Below are positions 9,343 through 16,081 of a stretch of DNA of 64,000 bases, piece by piece (position 1 is the stretch's first letter; each line of letters starts with the position of its first letter). This DNA comes from JAGORM01 sp964406795 (GTDB lineage Bacteria > Patescibacteriota > Microgenomatia > Levybacterales > GWA1-39-11): NCBI GenBank assembly GCA_964406795.1, contig CAYOTA010000003.1:1-64000 (forward strand). The letters run 5' to 3'. Under the pieces are notes generated by a model that had not been told where the DNA came from, searched no databases, and worked only from the letters and a program-made list of their open reading frames with translations. Both the position numbers and the translations under genes were made by a program.

Positions 9343-9529
9343 TCTTTTACTGCGTATAAAGAAAATTAAATTTTTAGATTTCTTTTACTTCGTATAACGA
9401 AATTGAATTTCTAGATTTCTTTTACTTCGTATAAAGAGGTAAATCCTTAGGACCTCTTTTACTGCGTATAAAGAAAATTAAATTTTTAGATTTCTTTTAC
9501 TTCGTATAAAGAGGTTAATCCATAAAAAC
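9343..9529. repeat. Tandem repeat of 37-38 bp, five units, derived from the end of the giant gene
   Basis: Units start at 9343, 9381, 9418, 9455 and 9493. Each begins TCTTTTACTKCGTATAA. Units 1 and 4 are identical over 38 bp, giving a higher-order period of 112 bp. Read in the frame of the upstream gene, units 3 and 5 encode SFTSYKEVNP followed by a stop, echoing the gene's own last residues (TYKVYKEVNP and stop). Each unit can fold CTTTTAC/GTATAAAG. There are no spacers, so it is not a CRISPR. Confidence 0.85.
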
Positions 9530-9594
9530 TGTACTTGACAGGAGAATCCTTATAAGACTACGATTAAATATAGTTCCCGGAGGTTTGTAATTGT

Positions 9595-9711
9595 ATGAAC
9601 CACAACGTGCCACAAAGTAACAAGATTCCCCTTCCTTCCTCTTGTTGTTTTAAAATTTCCGTTAATAGTTATAAGGTTGGTCCTGAGGAACAAAGTGACG
9701 AAGGGAGGTGA
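9595..9711 (+). CDS. Possible 38-residue leader ORF coupled to the DUF378 gene
   Basis: The ATG at 9595 is preceded 11 nt upstream by GGAGG (9579-9583). The ORF reads MNHNVPQSNKIPLPSSCC and on to a TGA at 9709-9711. That stop overlaps the Shine-Dalgarno of the next gene, whose ATG is at 9719, the arrangement expected for translational coupling. The sequence resembles no known family, and its Cys pair and Pro/Ser content are unremarkable. The support is the ribosome-binding site and the stop-to-start geometry only, so it may be a regulatory leader ORF or chance. Confidence 0.35.
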   Translation: MNHNVPQSNKIPLPSSCCFKISVNSYKVGPEEQSDEGR

Positions 9712-9718
9712 GTAATAT

Positions 9719-9934
9719 ATGAAGACAGTTGAAATGATTGGATGGGTATTAGTCGTAGTAGGTGCCCTTAATTGGGGACTTGTAGGACTAGGAATGCTGA
9801 TGGGTGCCGGTATGACATGGAATTTAGTAAATATGCTTCTTGGCACAATGCCTAGCGTAGAAGCTGTAGTCTACCTATTAGTAGGTCTAGCAGGGGTATG
9901 GATGGTATGGGCAAAAGTTGCCGGAAAGAAATAG
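9719..9934 (+). CDS. DUF378 small membrane protein
   Basis: This 71-residue protein has two transmembrane helices (about residues 4-28 and 45-65) and the DUF378 signature GALNWGLVG near residues 16-24. DUF378 proteins are short inner-membrane proteins of unknown function found across bacteria. A strong Shine-Dalgarno, GGGAGGTGA (9703-9711), stands 7 nt before the ATG, which is unusual in this window. A hairpin, TACTTTTC/GAAAAGTA (9943-9961), follows the stop. Confidence 0.85.
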   Translation: MKTVEMIGWVLVVVGALNWGLVGLGMLMGAGMTWNLVNMLLGTMPSVEAVVYLLVGLAGVWMVWAKVAGKK

Positions 9935-9984
9935 CTTGTTTTTACTTTTCTTTGAAAAGTATTAACTTGCCTGACCTGATATAA

Positions 9985-10026
9985 TGGAAAAACTGACAGG
10001 CACATATGGTGCGGTTAGTTTTTCCA
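9985..10026 (+). promoter_or_regulatory. Long imperfect palindrome between promoter and phhB start
   Basis: TGGAAAAACTGAC (9985-9997) pairs with GTTAGTTTTTCCA (10014-10026), 13 bp with one G-T wobble. An inner GCAC/GTGC stem extends it. It begins at a TATAAT (9980-9985) and ends 14 nt before the phhB ATG. It could be an operator or an RNA leader hairpin. Confidence 0.5.
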
Positions 10027-10040
10027 TTTATTTTAAGTAC

Positions 10041-10373
10041 ATGGTAGATTTAGCTCAAAAAAAATGCGTTCCTTGTGAAGGAGGAGTTCCTCCTTTTAAA
10101 CCTTCCGAAGTTGAAAAGTATTTAAAAGAGATATCTCCAGATTGGGGCACTATAGAAGATAAGCGTTTAGAGCGAAAATTTAAGTTTAAAGATTTTAAGG
10201 AGGCTATGGTATTTGTAAATAAAGTTGCCATAGTGGCAGAAGAAGAGCAGCATCATCCTGATATTAAAATTTTCTACAACCTAGTTACTATTACACTTTG
10301 GACACATGCAATTTCAGGTCTGTCTGAGAATGATTTTATAATGGCCGCCAAAATTGATCAGATCGGAAAATAA
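10041..10373 (+). CDS. phhB: Pterin-4a-carbinolamine dehydratase
   Basis: The protein (110 residues from ATG 10041) begins MVDLAQKKCVPCEGGVPP, the typical start of this family. It then has the core segment EEEQHHPDIKIFYNLVTITLWTH (written as EEQHHPDI, YNLVTITLWTH) with the conserved catalytic His pair, and finally GLSENDFIMAAKID. The enzyme dehydrates 4a-hydroxytetrahydropterin. In an organism this reduced it may instead have the Moco- or DCoH-like moonlighting role proposed for orphan copies. An ATG at 9984 in the same frame is rejected as start because it overlaps a TATAAT box and would encode the palindrome; a TATTTT at 10029-10034 lies 6 nt before the chosen start. The next gene follows after 6 nt. 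Confidence 0.88.
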   Translation: MVDLAQKKCVPCEGGVPPFKPSEVEKYLKEISPDWGTIEDKRLERKFKFKDFKEAMVFVNKVAIVAEEEQHHPDIKIFYNLVTITLWTHAISGLSENDFIMAAKIDQIGK

Positions 10374-10379
10374 ACGCAC

Positions 10380-11078
10380 ATGAATGTAGTTACACATAAG
10401 GATAAGAAAGCACTGTTATTAAAAGCTGCAGCAGATCTTCAATCATTTTTTCTAAAAAACACACATGCGTCTATTTTGTTTTTGTCCTCGGGAGGGTCAT
10501 CTTTTGAACTATTGAATTATTTAGATAGTATTCCGCTTAATCTGTCTGTGGGTGTAGTTGATGAGCGTTATAGCACTGATCCAGCTATCAATAATTTCGC
10601 TCAGTTTGAAAAAACAGAATTTTTCAAAAAGTATGAGTTACAATTCAAGTCTATACTGGATACAAAAGTGCAAAATGAAGAAAGCCTTGAAGAATTTGCA
10701 AGGCGATATGAGGAATTATTAAGAAATTGGAAAACTGCAAATCCAGAAGGAATAATTGTTACTACTCTAGGAGTAGGGCCAGACGGACATATTTCTGGCA
10801 TTAATCCAAGTAAACGTTCGGATTTTGACTCACTGTTTGTGAACACAGACAAATGGGTAGTAAGCTATGAATCAAGCTTAGTTCCTCCTATGCGCGCTAC
10901 TACTACGTTTCCGTTTTTAAGACAAATTGACTACGCAGTATCTGTTGTAACCGGTGAGAATAAAAAAGACGCGTTATCAAAAATAATGAAAAAAAACGGT
11001 AGTCTTTCTGAAACACCCGGTAGAATTTTAAGAGAACTTAAAATTGCAAATTTGTTTACAGATATTGATGTATCTTAA
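10380..11078 (+). CDS. pgl: 6-phosphogluconolactonase / glucosamine-6-phosphate isomerase family
   Basis: This 232-residue protein of the NagB/6PGL fold has SSGGSSFELLNYL near residue 37 (phosphate-binding loop), VVDERYS near 60 (the conserved DER), and TTLGVGPDGHISGINP near 128 (the family signature GxGxDGHxxxxxP). It also has MRATTTFPFLRQID in the C-terminal half. It would hydrolyse 6-phosphogluconolactone in the oxidative pentose phosphate pathway, which fits the transketolase halves downstream. The 6-nt gap to phhB suggests co-transcription. Confidence 0.85.
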   Translation: MNVVTHKDKKALLLKAAADLQSFFLKNTHASILFLSSGGSSFELLNYLDSIPLNLSVGVVDERYSTDPAINNFAQFEKTEFFKKYELQFKSILDTKVQNEESLEEFARRYEELLRNWKTANPEGIIVTTLGVGPDGHISGINPSKRSDFDSLFVNTDKWVVSYESSLVPPMRATTTFPFLRQIDYAVSVVTGENKKDALSKIMKKNGSLSETPGRILRELKIANLFTDIDVS

Positions 11079-11081
11079 TTT

Positions 11082-11107
11082 GTCATGCCGAACTTGTTTC
11101 GGCATCT
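11082..11107 (+). repeat. Palindromic dispersed repeat (GTCAT...ATCT family), upstream of a GIY-YIG fragment
   Basis: GTCAT, then stem TGCCGAA/TTCGGCA with a 5-nt loop, ending ATCT immediately before the ATG of the truncated GIY-YIG ORF. It has the same architecture as the copy upstream of the intact GIY-YIG gene at 11600-11625. It also follows the pgl stop and could serve as a terminator hairpin. Confidence 0.7.
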
Positions 11108-11221
11108 ATGATATACCATGTTTACATTCTTACAAATAGGAATAATACCGTACTTTATATCGGAGTAACTAATAATATTGCAAGGAGAGTATATGAACAC
11201 AAACAAAAACTGTCATCCTGA
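11108..11221 (+). pseudogene. Truncated GIY-YIG endonuclease
   Basis: 37 residues, beginning MIYHVYILTNRNNTVLYIGV and continuing TNNIARRVYEHKQK, match the N-terminal GIY-YIG half of the nuclease encoded nearby on the opposite strand (YFVYILTNRTNRVLYTGVTG). The frame is cut by the first unit of a 23-bp tandem repeat that supplies the TGA stop. The catalytic C-terminal part (Arg and Glu residues) is lost. Confidence 0.75.
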
Positions 11222-11271
11222 GCTGACAAAAACTGTCATCCTGAACTGACAAAAACTGTCATCCTGAGCGT
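11203..11271. repeat. Three tandem 23-bp units ending in a GTCATCCTGAG palindrome
   Basis: Units start at 11203, 11226 and 11249, each ACAAAAACTGTCATCCTGA plus 4 bases. The third runs into a complete 26-bp palindromic repeat (11258-11283). The array lies exactly where the GIY-YIG fragment loses homology. Confidence 0.85.
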
Positions 11272-11625
11272 AGCGAAGGATCTACTCAGGTTCCACTTGT
11301 GGCTTCATTTTCTTCGAGCGTTTGAAATAGATCATCCCATGCGGGGTTCTTTTCTTGGATCAACTTAATCTTTTTGTTTCTCATCCAGCCCTTGATCCGC
11401 TTTTCTGCTGATATTGCATCTGTAGGATTCGTGAAGCTCTCAAAAAACACCAACTTTTCAACATTATATTTTTTTGTAAAACCTTCAATATATTTACTCT
11501 TATGTTCCCTTACCCTTTTTGATAAGTTTCCGGTAACGCCTGTATATAAAACTCGGTTTGTCCTATTTGTTAGTATATAAACAAAGTAGTACTTCATGCA
11601 GATTCTTCGTTCCACTCAGAATGAC
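11258..11625 (-). mobile_element. Candidate mobile unit: GIY-YIG gene between inverted palindromic repeats
   Basis: The left copy (11258-11283, starting GTCATCCTGAGCG) and the right copy (11600-11625, inverted) are 26 bp each and match at about 21 positions. The intact GIY-YIG ORF (11286-11597) fills the space between them with 2 nt to spare at each end. Related 26-28 bp palindromes occur elsewhere in the window without the nuclease. The inverted-repeat layout is seen directly; mobility is inferred. Confidence 0.55.
11286..11597 (-). CDS. GIY-YIG family endonuclease (UPF0213-type)
   Basis: The protein is 103 residues from the ATG at 11597 (MKYYFVYILTNRTNRVLYTG). It is a stand-alone GIY-YIG nuclease with the YFVYIL and LYTGVTG halves of the motif, the conserved Arg in LSKRVREH, and a Glu in the ISAEKRIKGW segment. 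It ends in the NPAWDDL tail typical of the small UPF0213/URI-like class. It is flanked on both sides by inverted palindromic repeats. An in-frame GTG at 11615 lies inside the right repeat and is less likely as start. It is probably a DNA nuclease tied to the spread of those repeats. Confidence 0.85.
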   Translation of the reverse strand: MKYYFVYILTNRTNRVLYTGVTGNLSKRVREHKSKYIEGFTKKYNVEKLVFFESFTNPTDAISAEKRIKGWMRNKKIKLIQEKNPAWDDLFQTLEENEATSGT

Positions 11626-11647
11626 AATTTAAAATGCCTGAATGACA

Positions 11648-12643
11648 TTATATTGTTTTTCGGCTTATTGCTTTTTTAACCGCTTCTTTTATGTCTGGAG
11701 TATCCATATGATATTTTTGAAGCAATTCATATGGTTTTCCTGATTCTCCAAATGTGTCTCGTAATCCAACTCTCTCAAGTGGTGCCAGGTAATTTTCAGA
11801 AATCACCTCAGCAAGTAATCCTCCAAGTCCTCCTGCAACCTGATGATCCTCTACCGTAACAGCACAGCCTGTTTTTTTAATAGAGTTTAAAACTGCCTCA
11901 GTATCTAATGGTTTAATGGACGCTATATTTATTACTTCTGTCTGAATACCTTCGTCTTCTAATTCTTTAGCTGCTAAAAGAGCATAGTAAAGCATATAGC
12001 CTGTGGCAAAAATTGAGCATTGTGGATTTTCAGTGACCCAGTATGTGTAGGCTTTACCAGACTCAAATGGTGTTTCAGCAGTTGTTATAATTGGTGTTTT
12101 GTCTCTCGTAAATCTTAAGTACACTGGTCCTACAATTTCGCCTGATTTAATGGTAGCCCGTTCTCCCTCTGGGGCATCACACGGAACAAATACTGTTAAG
12201 TTGGGGAGTACGCGCATAAGTGCTATGTCCTCCGTTGCTTGGTGGGTCGCCCCGTCAGGGCCTGTCATGAGTCCTGCATGGTGTCCTGCAATTTTTGCAT
12301 TTGAATTGTTATACACTATGGTAGTTCTGATTTGTTCCCAATTACGTCCTGGTGAAAACGTAGCATATGAAGAAAAGAATGGAATTTTGCCTGAGACTCC
12401 TAGTCCAGCTGCTACAGTTGCCATATTTTGCTCAGCTACTCCTACCTCAAAAAACCGCTCCGGATATTTTTTAGCAAATGCATCAGCCTTTGTGCTTTCA
12501 GTAAGATCTGCTGAGAGTGCAACTACATTCGGGTTAGTGTCTCCAAGCTTCACCAAGCCTGTTCCATAACCGGAGCGTGTTGCATCTTTTTCAACATCTT
12601 CATTGAATAAGTTTTGGTTTAATTTTAAATCAGGATTTAACAT
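11648..12643 (-). CDS. Transketolase, C-terminal subunit (pyrimidine-binding and C-terminal domains)
   Basis: This 331-residue protein begins MLNPDLKLNQN. It has ALSADLTEST, the FFEVGVAEQNMATVAAGL motif that supplies the Glu activating thiamine diphosphate, FFSSYATF, HHAGLMTGPDGATHQATED, and a C-terminal Rossmann-like domain with VTVEDHQVAGGLGG. It is the second half of a split transketolase, as in archaea and many CPR bacteria; the N-terminal half is the next gene upstream. The start at 12643 is preferred to a TTG at 12697: GATAAT ends 6 nt before it, and the longer form would run into a hairpin element. Confidence 0.88.
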   Translation of the reverse strand: MLNPDLKLNQNLFNEDVEKDATRSGYGTGLVKLGDTNPNVVALSADLTESTKADAFAKKYPERFFEVGVAEQNMATVAAGLGVSGKIPFFSSYATFSPGRNWEQIRTTIVYNNSNAKIAGHHAGLMTGPDGATHQATEDIALMRVLPNLTVFVPCDAPEGERATIKSGEIVGPVYLRFTRDKTPIITTAETPFESGKAYTYWVTENPQCSIFATGYMLYYALLAAKELEDEGIQTEVINIASIKPLDTEAVLNSIKKTGCAVTVEDHQVAGGLGGLLAEVISENYLAPLERVGLRDTFGESGKPYELLQKYHMDTPDIKEAVKKAISRKTI

Positions 12644-12654
12644 ATATTTATTAT

Positions 12655-12829
12655 CCACTTTTGAACCGTCAAAAAGTGGAGTAAAAACTCTTTGCAAAAC
12701 AAAGTCGAGCTAAATTTAATCGTTCACAAGTCGGGTGATATCACCCCCTCCCGGTCAAAGTCTTGCCGGGGATCCCCCTGACTTGTTCACTCATAAATTT
12801 TTAACGCTCTTTGTTTGCGATTGCAAATG
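12655..12829. repeat. Structured dispersed element, copy A
   Basis: This fills the space between the two transketolase genes. On the + strand it reads hairpin CCACTTTTGA/TCAAAAAGTGG, then GAGTAAAAACTC, then an ACAAGTC/GACTTGT stem enclosing the palindrome GGGTGATATCACCC and CCCGG/CCGGG. Near the end is ATTTTTAACGC, closed by TTTGCA/TGCAAA. It shares its order of parts with copies B (13697-13842) and C (59605-59764). Confidence 0.65.
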
Positions 12830-12835
12830 TAATTA

Positions 12836-13690
12836 TTAATTTTTTAACTTTTCTAATAATGTTTGTAATTCTGCGGTGGCTCTTGCTGCCTCTTCTTTAT
12901 TTGGAGCTTTTCCATGCCACAAATAATCATTTTCCATAAATGAAACATTTTTACCTGGAATTGTGTGGGCTATGATGCATGTAGGTCGTCCGGCTACTTC
13001 AGTCGCCTTTTTAACAGCCTGAACATATGCCTGCATATCATGTCCATCTATCTCAAACACATTCCAATTAAAGCTTTCATATTTGAGCCGTAGTACCTCA
13101 AGCGGCAGTACTTGTTCAGTTACCCCATCTATTTGAATCATATTGCGGTCAATAACTACGGTTAAATTATCCAGCTCATATTTTGGAGCCAGCATCATTG
13201 CTTCCCATGTATTTCCTTCCTGATGTTCTCCGTCAGACGTCAGACAATATACACGCGATTCTTTTTTATCTAATTTGTTGGCTAAAGCCATGCCAATTGC
13301 TTGTGAAAGTCCGGATCCCAAGGGTCCTGATGTGCTTTCAAGTCCAGGGACTGTCCCACGGTGTGGATGACCCTGAAGTTTTGAGTTGATTTTGCGCAAT
13401 GTATCTAGCTCTGTAATTGGAAAGTAGCCTGCTTTGGCCAGTGTTGCGTAAAGAACCGGACAAATGTGTCCATTGGACAAAACAAGTCTGTCGCGGTCAG
13501 GCCATAATGGTTCTGTGGGTTTTTGGTTCAAAATATGAAAGTACATACAGGTAAAAATATCAGACATCCCCAAAGATCCGCCGGGGTGACCGCTGCCCGC
13601 TTTTTCCAGCATGTTAATTATTAGCATTTGGATTTCCGTTGAAGTTATATGAAGTTCGTGTTCTTTCTCAGGTGTTAGTAAATCAAACAT
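12836..13690 (-). CDS. Transketolase, N-terminal subunit (thiamine diphosphate PP domain)
   Basis: This 284-residue protein has the transketolase signature near residue 30 (MLEKAGSGHPGGSLGMSDIF), HRGTVPGLESTSGPLGSGLSQA (written as GPLGSGLSQAIG), and the ThDP/Mg motif LTSDGEHQEGNTWEA, continuing to DRNMIQIDG. It carries the diphosphate-binding half of the active site and needs the separate C-terminal subunit downstream. The length is normal for split N-subunits. It lies between elements A and B in a minus-strand operon with the glycerate kinase gene. Confidence 0.9.
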   Translation of the reverse strand: MFDLLTPEKEHELHITSTEIQMLIINMLEKAGSGHPGGSLGMSDIFTCMYFHILNQKPTEPLWPDRDRLVLSNGHICPVLYATLAKAGYFPITELDTLRKINSKLQGHPHRGTVPGLESTSGPLGSGLSQAIGMALANKLDKKESRVYCLTSDGEHQEGNTWEAMMLAPKYELDNLTVVIDRNMIQIDGVTEQVLPLEVLRLKYESFNWNVFEIDGHDMQAYVQAVKKATEVAGRPTCIIAHTIPGKNVSFMENDYLWHGKAPNKEEAARATAELQTLLEKLKN

Positions 13691-13696
13691 ATAGAC

Positions 13697-13842
13697 TTTT
13701 CACTTTTTAGAAAAAAGTGAAACAAAAACTTTGTTGCTATCTTGCGCTGCTAAAATTTTCGTTCCTTCACTAAAACTTGAAAAGTTCAAGTTTTCGGGCG
13801 TTCTATCACTCGAATTTTTTAACGCGTGCTCAGACGCAACAT
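13697..13842. repeat. Structured dispersed element, copy B
   Basis: It lies between the transketolase N-subunit gene and the glycerate kinase gene. The order is hairpin TTTCACTTTTT/AAAAAAGTGAAA, ACAAAAACT, TGTTGC (pairs with GCAACA at the far end), CTTCACT, a perfect AAAACTTGAA/TTCAAGTTTT hairpin, CGGGCGTTC, and ATTTTTTAACGC. Stems differ in sequence from copies A and C but remain paired. Confidence 0.65.
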
Positions 13843-13856
13843 ATTATATATCAGTT

Positions 13857-15143
13857 TTAATACCTATATACAATAAACAGATCGGAAACATTACTAGGAA
13901 GCCTTCCGGTGTCAATTCCATCATTAACTTGCTGCCAAAAATTAAATGAATCATGAGAATCTATGAAATTAGGAATGTTAAGTGACAATTCTTGTGCTTT
14001 AGTTTTGGTAGCTGCGTCACCAATAGCACCTGCATATTCAGTATTATCCCATCCATCTGTTGCAAATGAGCAAATGATGGTGTTCTCCGGAAGTGTTGGA
14101 AGTGCGCCTAGAACTACTTCTTGATTTCGTCCGCCTTTGCCACCCGCGCCTTTTACATGCACAGTTGTTTCTCCACCTGCAAGAATAATAGAGTTTGGTT
14201 TTGTTTCTTGCAGTAGTGCACCTCCGGCGTCACTTGCGTTTCCTTCAAATTTATTAGAATAAATGGAGGCTGTTATTCCCAATTCTTGTGCTTTTTTCTG
14301 CATAGCCTCAAGCGCTGTGTCATTGGACAACACAATAATATTTGAAACATTTTCAAAATATTTATCATCCTGAGGATTATCAGTAAATGCATTATCAGAA
14401 AGTGCTAGTTCCTCTGTGAGATTATATTTTTCTAAAATTGCTTTGGCATCCTCAATTTTAGTTGGAACTTTGGCTGTAGGGCCGGATGCAATATACGTTA
14501 AGTTATTACCCGGCACATCAGAAAAAATAAGAGATGCTACTCTTGTCGGGAACAGTGCTTTGGCCAACCCTCCACCCTTTACTTCTGATAAATGCTGACG
14601 CACTACATTCATTTCTGTTATGTTTGCACCTGATTTTAAAAGCGCTTTTCCTACTTCTATCTGTTTTTCTATAGGTATGTGATATGGAGCTACCAGCATA
14701 GCGGATCCTCCTCCGCAAATAACCACTAACACTAAATCCTTTTCAGTTAACTGAAGAGTGGCAAGTCGTTTTAAAAGCGCTTGGGTAAACGCAATGTTTA
14801 ATATGGAGGGAACAGGATGTGAGCCTTTGGTGAAGTGGATTTTAGAAAAAGTAGCAGGGCTTGCGTCAATAACATGCCCTTCGGTTAGTTTATCCCCCAA
14901 TTTTTCCTCAATAATTTTTGAGATTCCAGCGCTTCCCTTACCAAATCCTACTAAAAAGACACGGTCGTAATCGGTAAGATTATACGATTTATCCATTATG
15001 GAAAGAGTGTTGCCCTCAATTTTGAAATTATTTTCCATAGCGTTTTGAGGCTGAATAGACTCATAGGCGGTTTCAATAAGACTTAAAACTGCTTGTCTTT
15101 GTGGAGTTGTGCCGAGTTCGCTCGCATTTTTTATGAATACCAT
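13857..15143 (-). CDS. Glycerate 2-kinase (DUF4147/MOFRL family)
   Basis: This 428-residue protein has the N-terminal DUF4147 domain with VFLVGFGKGSAG near residue 65, LVVICGGGSAML near 140, and TEMNVVRQHLSEVKGGGLA near 178. The C-terminal MOFRL domain has NSIILAGGETTVHVKGAGKGGRNQE-type sequence (seen as GGETTV, GGRNQEVVL) and a CSFATDGWDN segment with the conserved TDG. It phosphorylates glycerate at the 2-position and feeds lower glycolysis. TACACT ends 6 nt before the ATG with no Shine-Dalgarno, so the mRNA is probably leaderless. Confidence 0.9.
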   Translation of the reverse strand: MVFIKNASELGTTPQRQAVLSLIETAYESIQPQNAMENNFKIEGNTLSIMDKSYNLTDYDRVFLVGFGKGSAGISKIIEEKLGDKLTEGHVIDASPATFSKIHFTKGSHPVPSILNIAFTQALLKRLATLQLTEKDLVLVVICGGGSAMLVAPYHIPIEKQIEVGKALLKSGANITEMNVVRQHLSEVKGGGLAKALFPTRVASLIFSDVPGNNLTYIASGPTAKVPTKIEDAKAILEKYNLTEELALSDNAFTDNPQDDKYFENVSNIIVLSNDTALEAMQKKAQELGITASIYSNKFEGNASDAGGALLQETKPNSIILAGGETTVHVKGAGGKGGRNQEVVLGALPTLPENTIICSFATDGWDNTEYAGAIGDAATKTKAQELSLNIPNFIDSHDSFNFWQQVNDGIDTGRLPSNVSDLFIVYRY

Positions 15144-15189
15144 ACTAACAGTGTACAGAATTTATAAATAATCTACAATAAAAGAAGAT

Positions 15190-15933
15190 TTATGCTTTTC
15201 CCTTTTTCCATTTATCACTTTTTAAAAAAGCACCATACACATCGTCGTCAACAGGGATTGTTAAGTTTTTTAATTCTTCATCAGTTGGGTTTCCAGCTTG
15301 AAACTGCACAAATGGAATGTCTGTAATAACACCCAGGGGGGTTTGTTCTATAGTTTCTCCCATCACAACCGCTGCAGCAGAGGATAAACCGTCCATAACG
15401 TTTACTTTTGTCATTTTAAATTCTCGGCCAAATAAATCTTTGGTTCCCACATAATCATTTATAGCTCTAAATCCGCTGTGTGAAATTCCTATTCCGGTTA
15501 CGCCCCACCTAAGTGGAGTGGTTTTAGAATCTGTAATAAGTACTCCAAGATTTTTTATGTTGTGTTTTTGCATCAAGTGTTCCCTAATTTTATTTGCTGA
15601 TTCTTGGGGATTTTTAGGCCACAAAACAACAAAACCATTTGTGTTGGATTCGTCAATTCCGGCAGTTGCAGCTAAAATATTTCCCTTAATGGTTATATAC
15701 ACGCCGTAATTATTTTCTTCTTTTGGTAAATAATATTCAGCCTCTTGGTGTACCAATTCGTCTTTATTAACTTTATCAGCTGGGAGAATTCTTCCTTCAC
15801 ACAGTGCTACAATTTTTGAAGTAACAACCACTACTGAATTCTCGGAAAGCGCAGGTAAATATTTATCTAGAATCTTAGTAATATCAGTATCCGCTTGCGT
15901 TATTTTGTGAGTCTTATATGCTTTAACTGTCAT
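15190..15933 (-). CDS. CofE-like coenzyme F420-0:L-glutamate ligase family protein
   Basis: This 247-residue protein begins MTVKAYKTHKIT. It has the family segments VVVVTSKIVALCEGR, YGVYITIKGNILAATAGIDESN (in parts), LGVLITDSKTTPLRWG and GFRAINDYVGTKDLFGR. CofE adds glutamate to F420-0. No other F420 gene is in the window, so the substrate may differ, as seen for CofE-like proteins in organisms without F420. The start at 15933 is chosen because TACAAT ends 7 nt upstream. It is divergent from the RNase Y gene. Confidence 0.8.
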   Translation of the reverse strand: MTVKAYKTHKITQADTDITKILDKYLPALSENSVVVVTSKIVALCEGRILPADKVNKDELVHQEAEYYLPKEENNYGVYITIKGNILAATAGIDESNTNGFVVLWPKNPQESANKIREHLMQKHNIKNLGVLITDSKTTPLRWGVTGIGISHSGFRAINDYVGTKDLFGREFKMTKVNVMDGLSSAAAVVMGETIEQTPLGVITDIPFVQFQAGNPTDEELKNLTIPVDDDVYGAFLKSDKWKKGKA

Positions 15934-15951
15934 AATCAGGATTGTATCACA

Positions 15952-16081
15952 TTGACTCATAATTCGAGAATTTGGTATAATACTCAAAGCACAAGATTTG
16001 TGACTAATATGAAGAGAACTTCTTCCATCATTAGAGCCCTTCACAACGCATAAATTGCGTATATTCTTGTGCCAACTATAA
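15952..16081 (+). promoter_or_regulatory. Promoter and structured leader of the RNase Y gene
   Basis: TTGACT (15952-15957), an 18-nt spacer, TATAAT (15976-15981). The expected start near 15988 leaves a leader of about 94 nt, long for this genome. GCACAAGA (15989-15996) is complementary to TCTTGTGC (16065-16072), enclosing an ACGCA/TGCGT hairpin and a possible 14-codon ORF from ATG 16009. RNase Y is often feedback-regulated through its own mRNA; whether this leader does that is inference. Confidence 0.5.

Noticed and set aside
9381..9510. ACTTCGTATA in the tandem repeat resembles a loxP arm
   Set aside because: Only about 10 of 13 arm bases match, there is no inverted partner at 8-bp spacing, and no Cre-like recombinase is present.
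9343..9529. CRISPR array
   Set aside because: Units are directly adjacent without spacers, and no cas genes are nearby.
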